From positions 310,001 to 374,000 of the forward strand of contig NW_017264198.1 of assembly GCF_001619985.1 (NCBI RefSeq): a stretch of 64,000 nt of DNA, given 5' to 3'. Numbering within the stretch: position 1 is the first letter of the stretch; each line of letters starts with the position of its first letter. Position numbers and translations under genes: made by a program. Shown in pieces: positions 1 through 10,583 of the stretch. The notes under the pieces were generated by a model. The model did no database searches, had not been told where the DNA came from, and saw only the letters and a program-made list of their open reading frames with translations. The DNA comes from Xylona heveae TC161. Its lineage: Eukaryota > Ascomycota > Xylonomycetes > Xylonales > Xylonaceae.

Positions 1-1
1 C

Positions 2-352
2 ATTGCACTGCGAAATTTGCTCCGCAAAGTCTTCATAGCAGGAGGCTTTGAGACGCCAAAGGACGGTGGAGCACCCATTCGACGCACTCGTGTTCCTGTT
101 GCCGAGTTCGCGGCTGCGATACGGATCGGCAGTGAAATTGGACAAACCATTGACACAGACGAAGTTGAGTGCATGCTCGCTAATATGATTTACAAGGTAA
201 GGAGCCACATCCCTCATCGTACTTCACAGTTATTATTCGACTCTCGCGCTGAAACTCGTATAAAGGGTCTCATGAAGGGCTACATTGCTCGAGAGCGGGG
301 CATAGTCGTGTTGAGCAAAGGCGGAACAGCCTTCCCGGGCACCGGTGTCTGA
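2..352 (+). CDS. csn12: CSN12-like PCI-domain protein, C-terminal part (5' end outside window)
   Basis: This is the C-terminal end of a PCI-domain protein of the Csn12/Thp1 (PCID2) family, which acts with COP9-signalosome- or TREX-2-like complexes. The visible exons are 2-196 and 266-352. A 69-nt intron (GTAAGG..AAAG, with GCTGAAAC as branch point) separates them. Because 69 is a multiple of three, the frame also reads through the intron, but removing it joins ANMIYK to [12 protein letters not shown], the conserved winged-helix end of the family. The reading frame is open from base 2 ([15 protein letters not shown]), so the start lies to the left. The protein ends with [13 protein letters not shown], as Csn12 homologues do. 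Assignment to Csn12 rather than Thp1 rests on recalled similarity. Confidence 0.85.
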   Translation: MALRNLLRKVFIAGGFETPKDGGAPIRRTRVPVAEFAAAIRIGSEIGQTIDTDEVECMLANMIYKVRSHIPHRTSQLLFDSRAETRIKGLMKGYIARERGIVVLSKGGTAFPGTGV

Positions 353-1441
353 ATAACTCCACCGTAAATTTTGCTCTCCTTCGCCTTCGAGCTATATATA
401 CGTCGTCCCATGTCACACCGTTCTTGTCCTGCCAAAATTTTCAGTTTGCCAGGATGAACCAAGCTGCAATGTATTCCTAAGATGCCCAGCGGCAACTGAG
501 CTAGCCAGAGGTTTGCGGAGCTTGTGGAGTATGCGTCAAGCATCCGATTCAGCTGGTTTGTTCTTCGCCTCATCTGAGCTTCACGGCATACGAAATCAGA
601 TGCTTTTTCTCTGAGCATCTACGCTCCGAATGAGGAAGAAAGAAACAAAGTGAATTTCTCATATCGAGAGAGATTCTTTGCTAGTATCACTATATCTATG
701 CTGCAAGTCATTGCTCAACCTTTGCCCAACTTGACAATATCTAGCAGCGAGGTATTTGATTCAGTTCTCGTCTTTGAAAGCAAGTGAGCATCCGGCAAGT
801 TTGATGATCCCTAGCAAGGAGCTTTGGCTCCTTACGGTCGTCCATATTTTACTCCACGTGCAGGTTAGGAGACTGCCTTGCTCTTGACACACTGTCCGAA
901 AGACATGGGAAGTTGAGCGCGCAAATTCTAGTTATATACCCCTTTAACTCTTGAGCTGGTGTATCTTTTCCTTGTAATGCGGAGAGTGGCTTCAGCCCGG
1001 AATTGCCATTTCTATCGGGAATAGTCAGATACACCTGTCTTTTAGCTTTAACACCGACATGGCACCTTAGCTGAGAACAAATATATATACTCGTCTTATC
1101 ATTCAAAATATTTTGTCAATTTGTCTCTCCAAGGAAAAATGCTGGACTAAAAAAAGCGCCGAAATATAATAGGAGTTGGGATATACTGCTACAGTAGTTT
1201 CCTGACGTGCTGCAACTGGAAGACCTGTGTGACAGCAAGACGTGGAAACACAGGAAAAAGAAAAAGAAAAGAAAAAAGAAAAGAGCGCGCTATATAATAC
1301 TCAAGATTTTTTTGTCCCATTCTTTGCCCTCCCATGCATGCCTAATCACGAGGAATACTCTTGCCTTCAATTTCCCTACGAATAGACACGCGAAGTCGAA
1401 AAGAAAAAAAGTGTGATTAAAACCAAAAAGCACAGTCCATA
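353..1441. other. Intergenic, convergent 3' flanks of csn12 and the BTB gene
   Basis: No gene is recognised. The sequence is AT-rich, with an A/G low-complexity tract at about 1254-1284. Short frames on either strand have no family resemblance. The stretch probably holds two 3' UTRs. Confidence 0.6.
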
Positions 1442-2437
1442 CTACCTCATGGAAACTAGATCGTCCATGTGATTACACATGGCCACGAAGAGATCGAAGA
1501 AGAGCTTCCCGCCCATATCCATTTCCATTTGCATCGTCCCGCTTCGTTTGAAAGTCGAGCGCGAGCGAATGATGAGGGCAATGTAATGTGCTCGAAGTTT
1601 CGAGTCCGTGTCAGGCGTATGCGCGTAGGCATAGCGAGCACTAGTGAGGATGGTGCTGCACGAGACTCCGTATTGTAAGCCCTGCTTGCGCAAGGCAAGT
1701 TGCTTTAGGCCTTCCAAGCCAAATCTCTCTGAAAACAAAAGTTACCAACCCAATCGTTAGCCCAGAACCGTCCTAAGACAGGGAAGAGATTTGATAGGGG
1801 ATAAAAAAGAATCTCGTACCGGCAGCACAGTAAATAGCAGTCTCTTTCAACACTGACACCACACCCTCTGATCCATGGTGATATATCACAGGCTCCACTA
1901 TATTTTCCTCATTGCCCTCCACATGGACATTGCCCGATGAATTTTCAAGTTGCCAAGTGTGTTTACGCTCATTGTATTCTAAGCGGGGATAGTAGTCGCC
2001 TTTGTAGAGATATTCGAGGACGGCAGAGAAGATTTCGGGATCTTCGTCCGGCAAGTCCATTTGTTTTGCCATCGCATTCGTGTTCTTTAACAGCGAGGCT
2101 GACTGGCCTCGACACCACGAAGCAAAGAATGGCGAGGAGACCAGGATTTCCTCGTGAGCGGCGAAGAGGCGTCGCTCGGGACCGACATTGAGAGCTACGA
2201 TGGAATCTCCTGAAGCACTGCTAAGGTATCGTACACATCTCAGCTTTCCTGCTGGTTAGGGCAATGAAGGTGGTTTCCGGCCTACCTATGAGATGGTGGA
2301 TTCTTGGGTGGCTTCTCTGCACGCCTCCCACCGACATGGCTTCGAAAAGACCTTCGAGCTTTGAACGACACTTTGCCCGAAGGATGCTTGGAAAAGCTAC
2401 CGGACTCGCTGGTTCCCCCTGTCTTTCGGCCAAACAT
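1442..2437 (-). CDS. BTB/POZ domain protein
   Basis: A 279-aa protein is built from three exons: 2286-2437, 1820-2220 and 1442-1728. Both introns have GT..AG ends and keep frame (phase 2 at GGTAGG, phase 1 at GGTACG). The start MFGRKTGGTSESG lies upstream of a basic, disordered N-terminus of about 50 residues. The BTB fold follows (about residues 52-150), with RRLFAAHEEILVSSPFFASW, then MDLPDEDPEIFSAVLEYLYK. The second half resembles the conserved tail of fungal BTB proteins. Such proteins are often adaptors for Cullin-3 ligases or protein-protein scaffolds; no partner can be named here. The middle exon is open well upstream of its first internal ATG, and this is what revealed the 5' exon. 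The role is unknown. Confidence 0.8.
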
Positions 2438-3790
2438 GTTGACCTGGGAATATCGAATCTAGCACTGATGCACTGATGGACGAGAGGGGTGTTGACTGGC
2501 TGGCTGGCTGGCCCGCCGGCCGACCGAAAGGCCCGGATCAGGGACAGAGGTAAGAACGGGACAATTACATCAGAAATGCAGGACTCTATTTGGTAATCAC
2601 GAGCGATGCCTGAAGCTTGAACAGAAGAACGTGGAAAAGGCAAATGCTGAAGCGAGTATTTGCAAAGGACAAGTTGAAGGATGTGGGAGAATGTTATATG
2701 ATTTAGTCAAAAGCGAGTGCTTTGCAACGCATCTATACTATTCGAAATTCTTCGGTCGGGTACCCATGCTTTACAAATACACCTACCTAGGGAAAACAGT
2801 CTTCCCTGTTCAGTGGCGTATGTAGTAGATTCAGGGACGTGCAGGCAGCGAGGAGTCACCAAAAGCAAACAAAGTAACAAGTGCAGCCGGCAGGGAGGCA
2901 ACAGGGAGGCAACGGAAGACGCGGTGGGTGTGTGGGGGGGACGCGTAAAGTGGTACGCCTGCGCATGTGACTCAGCGCGGTATCAGGTGCCTGGGGTTTC
3001 GGTGGGCAAAGAATGCGACTTTCAACTCCTCTGGCTGGGGCCCTCGGGCGTTGGCATATTATAATCGCTCCCGCTGCATTCGCCAATGAGGATTGCGGGT
3101 AGCGGCAGATCGATCAAGGCAGCTTGCTATGGTAAAATAGTAGTTATTTCACCCCTTAACCATGCGTGCTCGCATAGCCTTCCAAAAAGGACCCAAACCT
3201 GACCGCTACTGCAGTGACGGTGATATTTTTGATCTGGAGCGTCTCTTTTGGTATCCTGCATGACCGAGATGAAATGCCGAATAGTAGAAAATGGTGGATG
3301 TGCCAATTGGAAAGCATACCGTCGCCGCACCTATTGGCTAACACACTGCGTCCGTACAACCTTCACCCCTGTGGGGGAGAACTCGAGTTTCTCCATACTT
3401 TCTCCTGTACCTTGCAGCCTGCATGTTAAGCGGCCTTTCCTCTCCACTTGGCTGCCTACGGTACACTTATGCATGTCTCACGTCAAACGCCCCCCACTAC
3501 AGTCGCCAAGTATATGGTGGTAGACTCCCGAAACCCGGCCGTTCAGATGCAGTACAGTTTGGCTGCTCGACATACCCAATCCCCTTTGTGACATAAGAGC
3601 ATGTGACGATTTTTCCACGTTAGATTCTCTGACGGCACACAGTACCTTTAATGGTATCGTATGTAAGGTCAGGTAGTTGATGCCTTGCATTGCATCGGAT
3701 CTGATTGGTTGCATGCAGTGATGATTTTTGGCAAGACCGGTATTGTGTAGCTTATGCACGTAGGCCATTTACTAGCTACCGTTGAGATCT
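2438..3790. other. Intergenic: BTB gene 5' flank and hydrolase 3' flank
   Basis: No supported gene. A short (TGGC) tandem tract lies at about 2493-2510, followed by a GC-rich stretch. The frames present are short and dissimilar to known families. Confidence 0.55.
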
Positions 3791-5094
3791 TCACGCTTTT
3801 CCCTCCTCGAGCAGATAATTACTGATGATGCGACGCCCCTCACTTCGAGACATGGCCTCAGTGTGGAGAGTCCCCGGCACTACCTCACGCTTAACCTGCA
3901 GTCCCAGATGGTTGCACAGCCTCTCGAGCTCGATGCCATGCTCCGCCGGTACCACTTCATCATTTGCTGCTTGGATGATGAGAAATTTTAGTTTCTTCCC
4001 GCCTTCCGATTTGGCGAGGCTTTGCAGTGCAGCTTCGCTGTCCCACCAATTCCATAGAAATGGCCCAAGATAGCGATAGGGAAGCCACTTTTGAGGATAC
4101 ATTGCTATGAGCATCTGTCGCAAGCTGGTGAATGGCGTCTCCAGGATGACGCTTGTCAAGCGTGGCTGCTGGGCATTCTTTGCAATAACTCCCTGGCCCC
4201 TGAAGATTTGTGCTGCAGCAGTAGAGGCAACGCCAGCGCCTATACTTTGACCCCAGAGGACAAATCTCGTATCTTCTCCCTCTGGTGCGTATCGCTGTTG
4301 TGCCCATTTCAAGGCTGCTGCAGCGTCGAGTTCTATACCTTTCTGGGAAGCTCTTCCGCGCGACTTCCAGAATCCACGATAAGAAACCGCTACAATCGTA
4401 TATCGAGTCGCACTTGCATCCATGGGCTGTGAATTGCTCAGAGGTTTGATGACGTCTGATAGGAAAGGCAGCCTAGGAGGCAAAGAAGAAGCATTGCTAT
4501 GAATATGTGTTAACAGCTTGACAAATTCAATCATCTTATTTCCGGCCCGGAAAGTCTCACCCCTGAAAATATACTATCACAACATGTCTTTGAATATTCG
4601 CCCCTTGGGAATTTGCAATGCACCCAGGATGCTCCCCAATGCAAAGGGCGATCTCCGTCCCATCCAAAGAATTGATCCTCTCTTCTGTCCATTCAATGGG
4701 AGAGGTGGCCCTCTTGTAATCTTCCAAAGTCTCTTGACGACTGAATGGAGGAATGCTGTTTACACTTAGAATTAATTCCGGTTTCACGCGAGGTGTAGAC
4801 TCACTTTGGCATATATATAATCTTATTCTGGAACAACACCATCATACAGCACTTGTAGAACCAAAGACCTAAGACAAGTCCTGTAAAGACAGTCGGTGGA
4901 ATCAAAGGTCCGGGAATTACATCAGTCATCAAATGCCGCCGCTGGCAAGCCCAACTCTGCGCTTCTGACGATGTGCGAATCCATGGAGCACGAGGCGGCA
5001 GAAAGGGTTTAGTAGTTGCAGGAACGCTCAAGGTGAATTTATGGGCAGTGACGCCTCTGCGGAGCATCCATGACATATGAAATGAGAATCTCAA
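3791..5094 (-). CDS. Alpha/beta hydrolase, BEM46/ABHD13-like
   Basis: Exons are 4805-5094, 4561-4755 and 3791-4496, giving 396 aa. The introns are 49 nt (GTGAGT..AACAG) and 64 nt (GTGAGA..ATAG, branch TGTTAAC). The N-terminus holds a hydrophobic segment (FTGLVLGLWFYKCCMMVLF), a likely membrane anchor as in BEM46-type proteins. It is followed by YMPNIPP and the core strand VVIVYFQGNASSLPPRLPF. The catalytic triad is visible: nucleophile Ser246 in GQSIGAG, Asp341 in AANDEVVP and His373 in TLHTEA. The family are serine hydrolases of uncertain substrate at the ER or plasma membrane. The start at 5094 is the first ATG of the exon; an additional 5' exon further upstream cannot be excluded. Confidence 0.85.
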
Positions 5095-5744
5095 GTAGAC
5101 CTAAGGGCAATGGCTGTGTAAATGTGTCGACCTAGTTGTCATCAAATGCTTAGCTCGCTACTACAGCACTGTACCGTTGATGTTATTGCTTGGTGTGTCT
5201 TTCAACCTGAAGAGAGGACGATCGGCACTAATTGCACGGGAATATCCACCATTAAAGTCCTTGCTTCCCGACCCCACGCGAGCTAAGCGAAGGCGGTGAA
5301 TATTAACAGGACCCTTCCAAAACATTACTTCATCTTCTTCGAGGAGGAGACTTCCCTTCTTCAGCAACTGTTCATCCACGCTCCTGTGGTAGTGGACTTC
5401 CATCAAAAGTGACACAGTCTTTGATTATTCTTAGTTTGCACTGTGTGTATTATGGGCTTGGATGAGCCTCGGACTCTTTGTATTGTTTTCCCCCGAGATC
5501 ACTCGCTAATGACACGGGTATCAGCATTGCTTCTCCCCGATCCATACTAACCGAAGAGCCACTCTGTGAACACTAAAAGGATTCAGTGTCCAAAAGTCGT
5601 TACTGTCAAGTAAGTATGTCAAGGTTTTAAAATTTCCTAAATGCCTGGAATTTCTAATAGATCTTTCAGCTAGCATAGCTTGTTCTTTGCCACGAGCAGC
5701 CTTTCCTCTGCTTTCCCGCTTCGCTCGCGTGACATTTTGCCACA
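5095..5744. other. Divergent promoter region between hydrolase and SRA gene
   Basis: About 650 bases separate two divergent start codons. A minus-strand frame at 5161-5415 could be an unrecognised 5' exon of the hydrolase, but nothing in its translation is diagnostic. No clear motif was seen. Confidence 0.5.
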
Positions 5745-7188
5745 ATGTCTCAGGTAAAGGCTCCGAGTGTGGAGCATATCTACGAGCAACTTAAAAAGGA
5801 AATTGAAGCCGCCAAGGCTAAAAATCGAGAGGATTGGGAGAAGCGTCAAAAGAAGGACTTGACGTCGCAAAGTCTGACACAAGATAAATCTCAAGCCGTG
5901 GAAAAGACAACCGGCTCACCTGCTATTAACCCTGAGCTTGGCAAGGAGAACGGAAATTCGCAGCCTGATAAGGTTAAAGAGAAGTCTGTAGAAGAACCGC
6001 CAGTCTCAGCACCAGCTGCTGCCACTTCGAATTCGTATGCTAGTTTGAGACCTGTCAAGAGAAAGCTTACCAGCGCCAATGGCAATCAGGCCCGGCCATT
6101 TGCGCCATCCAAAAAGCCAGTAAGAGGTCCGAATAAAACCAGCTTCACAAATATGTAAGCTCAACCTAAATGGAACGTAGATTTTCGGCTTCAATACTAA
6201 TGCTATTGCTAGCCGAACCGTTGACACGCGCAGGACTGCCAATCCTGCGGCATGGTACGAAAATATAAATATGAGAGAGACATTCTCTCGCTCGGACCTA
6301 GAAGCCATCAAGCAGATTTTGACACTGGTAAAGAAAGCTCAAAGGGCGGCATCTCGTCCCGAAGAATTGGACGCAATCTTTTCTGAGATGCGCAAGCGGC
6401 TCCACCAGATGGAATTTTTTGATTTTTTATCGGGTGTGCTCATCAAGAAGTCGAAGATACTGGAAGACCAGGGCCTCCCTCTCATCTCGGACGATATCAC
6501 GTATCCCTGGGACATTCAGGCTGATGCGCGTGCTTTGTTTCTCCGTTGGTATGCGGGAGCGTTTGACCCTCATCTTCTCCGAGGCGTCAATACCGAACAG
6601 AAGAACTCCAGTACTGGAGCTAAACGGACTAGTCACCGACTCGATATGCAGTATTTTGCTCGCAAGGACTGCAAAGTTGTTGGTGAGAATGAGCTTGTGA
6701 ATGGACAGTGGTGGCCGCTCCAAATTTGCGCCATGAGAGACGGCGCCCATGGAGAGGTCGAAGCAGGTATTTGCGGCAGCGGAGACAAAGGCGCATTCTC
6801 CGTGATTCTTTCCTCAGGTGGTTATGACGATAAGGATGAGGGTGACACCATCTATTATTGCGGGACGTCAGGAAGTGCTGGCAAGGTTAGCCTGGGCACC
6901 CGCCATCTTCTCAAATCTCGCGATGAGGGAAACCCCGTTCGAGTCCTTCGCTCTGCAGCCTTGCCCAAGAAGAATCCTTACCGACCTTCAAAAGGCTTGA
7001 GGTATGATGGGCTTTACGCTATTGAGAGCTATGAGAAGCTGCATGAGGAAACTGCCATGCACAGGTTTTGCCTCAAGAGATGTGAAGGCCAGCATCCCAT
7101 CCGTTATCGAGGAGTCGAGAAACGGCCCACCGATTACGAGCTCGCAAGTTACGCTGAAATCAGAGGCCTTTTAGGTCTCAAGTCTTAG
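5745..7188 (+). CDS. SRA-YDG domain protein (candidate modified-DNA reader)
   Basis: Two exons, 5745-6154 and 6213-7188, give 461 aa. The 58-nt intron (GTAAGC..CTAG) joins KTSFTN to IRTVDTRRTANPAAWYEN in frame. The N-terminal 135 residues are charged and low-complexity (coiled coil, then Ser/Pro-rich). Residues 157-250 look helical. The SRA-YDG domain spans about 290-430, with GQWWPLQICAMRDGAHGEVEAG from residue 301 given here only by its core (QWWP, AHGEVEAG), the glycine-rich GAFSVILSSGGYDD, and the signature RYDGLYAIE at about 400. SRA domains flip out and bind 5-methylcytosine or 5-hydroxymethylcytosine in hemimethylated DNA (UHRF1, plant SUVH). No RING, SET or nuclease domain is present. 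The biological role in this fungus is inferred only. Confidence 0.9.
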
Positions 7189-7754
7189 ATACTGCATGAT
7201 ACCCCAGTTTGAAATGTACTTTTGATCGCGTTGTTTGCTTTTGGGAGGCGAACTGGTCTAGGAAATGTATTCTGCGGATTTCTTCACATCCTATTTCATG
7301 TATTATAGTCTTTTCTCAACATTTCTCGGAGCCTGTAATGTCGGTTGGGCTCATCATTCTAATTAGTAACTAAGGACAGCGCTCAAGCCATGAGCCATGG
7401 AATTCAATCACTCTCTTCATCAAAATATCACAATAACGAGGAACTCTCGATGCCTATTCTCTCTTTAATGAAATACTGGTGATATATTGGAACTGACAAA
7501 CCCACCAAGTTGTCTTGCACAGACTAGCATTTTGCCATTTCCATAATACGCATAGTGGTAATAGAAAGATGTACGCGCGGTTCAAGCAAGTTGTAAAAAT
7601 TTCAATCGGGAGCCAATCCGCGGACATACGTTTATGCATCTACCCGCTTCCAAGTCCGGCAGAGAACCCGACCACAGGGCCCCAAGTCCTCAAAGCTTCC
7701 GCCGCATGCTTCCCGCTTGCTCTCCGCGTGTTGCCGTGTTCACGCAAAGACAGA
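7189..7754. other. Intergenic, SRA gene 3' flank up to the tandem array
   Basis: No gene recognised. The sequence is AT-rich 3'-UTR-like DNA, then unstructured sequence before the first arm of the array. Confidence 0.5.
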
Positions 7755-10112
7755 TAGACGTCCGACGACATTCTCTGAATTTCCTTTTCTGGACCGTATC
7801 CACTCTATCCGACACAGTGATTGGCTCTTCTGACTTACAAGCTGCCCGTTTAATCCCAACTAGGACATATGCCCAAACTTTCGTCAAACGTCTACGCAAT
7901 TCAGCACTGAACCCCTCATCAGCCATGATTCTGAGCATCTTTCTTCCTCAGTCTTCCGAAGACGAGTCCCTTTTTGAAGCTATTCATACGGGGGTGGCAG
8001 AGGGAGCCAAGATGATCCTGGGTTGGGGAGGCAAGTGGTGGTCCCATGGTATTTTGGGAGGTTCGTGATAGTTACCTGAAGGTAGACGTTTGACGATGAA
8101 GAAGCATATTTCCTTTTATGGAAAGATGCATGATGCCGCGTCTGCCTGATTGGCTACTGTAGGACTAGCCTTGTCTCCGGATGCCAAATATCGTAGGACG
8201 TCTATGGAATTCGGCTCGAATTCCTCATCACCCCAATTTTGGAGCATCTTGGATCGAGCTTCAAAGGACGGTACCTTGAAGCTTGTCGTCGACAGGAGAA
8301 GGCTGGGATAAGCGGCTCCTGAAGTGGGGCGGTGATACTCGTGCCTGCCTTAGACGTTCGACGATCTTTGAGGGCGATTTCCTAATTGGGACGGTATCGA
8401 ATTCATCGTGGAACGTCTAATGTAATTCAGCCCGATTTTCTCATCAACCTGGTTTCCAAGCATCTTGGTTTCAGCTTCATGCTTATGGACAGGAGTCATG
8501 AAGCTTTTCATATGGAGGAAAGTATCATGAGAGGTGTAATTATGGTGGTAGTGGTGGTTGTGGGCGTGTAGGTGGCGGAGATATTCGACCTTAGACGTTC
8601 GACGATCTTTGAAGGTAGTTTCCTAATTGGGAAGATATCAGAATTGTCGTGGGACGTCTACACAATTCTGTCCGGATTCCTCGTCAACCCGGTTTCCGAG
8701 CATCTTTCTTTCAGCTTCATGTTTCTATATGTGGATCATGAAGCTTTTCGTACGGTGTGGGGTATCACGAGAGGCGTAGTCATGATGGTGATGGGCATGG
8801 TATGGTGGTGGTGGTGGTGGTGGTGGTGGTGGTGGAGATACTCGGACTTAAGCCGTAGGATGGACTTCGAACGCAGTTTCCTAATTGGGCATCATCTCAA
8901 TCTTCGTCGCACGTCTATGCAATTATGTTCGGATTCCTCATCACCCCGATTTCCGAGCATCTTTCTTCTGGCTTCAATCTGTGTGAGTGAGGCTCATGAA
9001 GCTTTTCGTATGGTGGGGGAGTATCATGATAGGTGTAACTATGGCCGCGGCCGCGGTGGTGGTGGTGGTAGTAGCAGTGGTGGTGTTGATACTCGAACCA
9101 TAGACGTTTGACGATCCTCAGATGCAGTTTCCGAATCGGGACAGTATCGAAATCATCGTCGAACGTCTACACAATTCAGCCGAGTTTCCTCATCACCCGG
9201 GATTTCGACCATCTTTCTCTGAGCTTCACGATTCTGTCTACAGATCTTGAAGCCTTTTGGTCTGGTGCCAGAGCACCAAGAGATATGTAATTATGGCGGT
9301 GGCTGTTGGTGATACCTATTTATAGACGTTCGACGGCCTTCGAACGCGGCTTCCAAATCGGGAAATGACCTCAAATTGTCGTCGAACGTCTACACAAACT
9401 CAGCTCGAATTCCTGATCACTCCCGTTTCCGAGCATCTTTCTTTGAGCTTCACGCTTCCATCTACTGATCATGAAGCCTTTCGTACGGGAGCAATCCTTG
9501 GTATGAGCACCGTCACATCGTGGTGGTGCTGGTGGTGGAGATGCTCATGTGTTGACGTTCGACCATTATCAGATGGCTCTTTCCTTTTCTGGATGTGATA
9601 TTAATATCTCAATACCTAATTAGGCTACACACACGTGCCTAATTCAAAAACTCGTCGGACGTCTACACAATTCAGCTCGAATTCCTCATCACCCCAGTTT
9701 CCGAGCATCTTTGTCCCCCAGGCTCAGATTCCTGAATTCATGATGCTGAAGCTTCTCGTACAGTAGCAGCTTCCCCAATGGATCGAGCGTTGGTTCGAGG
9801 TGGAGATGATGGCCAAGGGTAGACGTTTGATGATAATGGATGCTTCCTTCCCTTTCTGGAAGGGTCAAAAATAGCTCAACTCCTGATAGGCCAAGGCACG
9901 TGCCTGGTCCTAAACTTCGTCGGACGTCTATGGAATTGTGCTTGGTTCCTCATCACCCCGGATTTCGAGCATCTTTTCAATTCGCCTGCCGCTTGATTTT
10001 TCCCGAGTGAGAACCATGAAGCTTTTCGGAGGGCAGTATTTGGAGATGAGCAAGGTCGAATGTGGTTGGTGGTGGTGGTGATGATGCTTGAAGGTAGACG
10101 TACGTCTGACGG
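7755..10112. repeat. Degenerate tandem array, about ten 220-330 bp units with nested inverted repeats
   Basis: Each unit starts with an arm close to TAGACGTTCGACGA and carries its reverse complement, close to TCGTCGAACGTCTA, 55-135 bp later. Left arms start at 7755, 8083, 8351, 8592, about 8849 (decayed), 9101, 9323, 9552, 9820 and 10095. Right arms lie at 7881, 8191, 8406, 8647, 8904, 9156, 9379, 9652 and 9917. After the right arm every unit repeats a block reading roughly ACAATTCAGCTCGAATTCCT, then CATCACCCC and TTTCCGAGCATCTTTCTT. A second small inverted pair (AGCTTCATG..CATGAAGCT) and a TGG-rich tract follow. The longest TGG tract, at 8803-8835, has 11 copies. Units 1, 2, 8 and 9 have a longer arm-to-arm interior than units 3-7. 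Frames inside the array are by-products of the repeat. Confidence 0.9.
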
Positions 10113-10583
10113 TGTTTATATGTTTCTTTTTTAGGCGTAGTTGGCCCGTGCTGCCCGCCTGTTGCCGAAACTGACAACCCGACGTGCCGGGACGGAAGTG
10201 GGTCGAGGTCGGGTAGATTGGCTAACGTATGCCGTAACATTGGGACGAAAAGAGCGAGTTTACGTGGTTTCGGGTGCAAACTATTTGAAGATGATAGATG
10301 CAGGGATTAGATGTATTTGTTATATTCCAGCTATCACTATTTCCACAGCTGTTTTGATAGCCACTGTTCCCATCTCATCTATGAGTAGTAGGAAGAACTT
10401 CAAAAATCGAACTCTAGCAAAACATGACCGACCTGACTATGCAATTTCTTGAACAATTAGAAGGAAATAAAAAGGAAATCATTATAACGTAAGCATTGGG
10501 CAAATTGAACATAAGTGGAGTTTGGGTATAAGGGTAGAAAAGCTATGAAGAAGGAGATGTGTCAGTTTTGATTCCAGACGAAT
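10113..10583. other. Intergenic between tandem array and transporter 3' end
   Basis: No gene recognised. Only short frames without resemblance; probably the transporter's 3' UTR. Confidence 0.5.

Noticed and set aside
5161-5415. 84-codon minus-strand frame upstream of the BEM46-like hydrolase
   Set aside because: Could be a 5' exon, but the hydrolase has a satisfactory ATG at 5094 and the translation shows nothing family-specific.
8386-9290. Plus-strand frames of 60-179 codons inside the tandem array
   Set aside because: They follow the repeat units, change frame with unit length (not multiples of three) and consist partly of Trp, Gly or Val runs from TGG repeats.
7755-10112. CRISPR array
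   Set aside because: Units are 220-330 bp and diverged throughout, in a eukaryotic genome with no cas genes; there are no short constant repeats with unique spacers.
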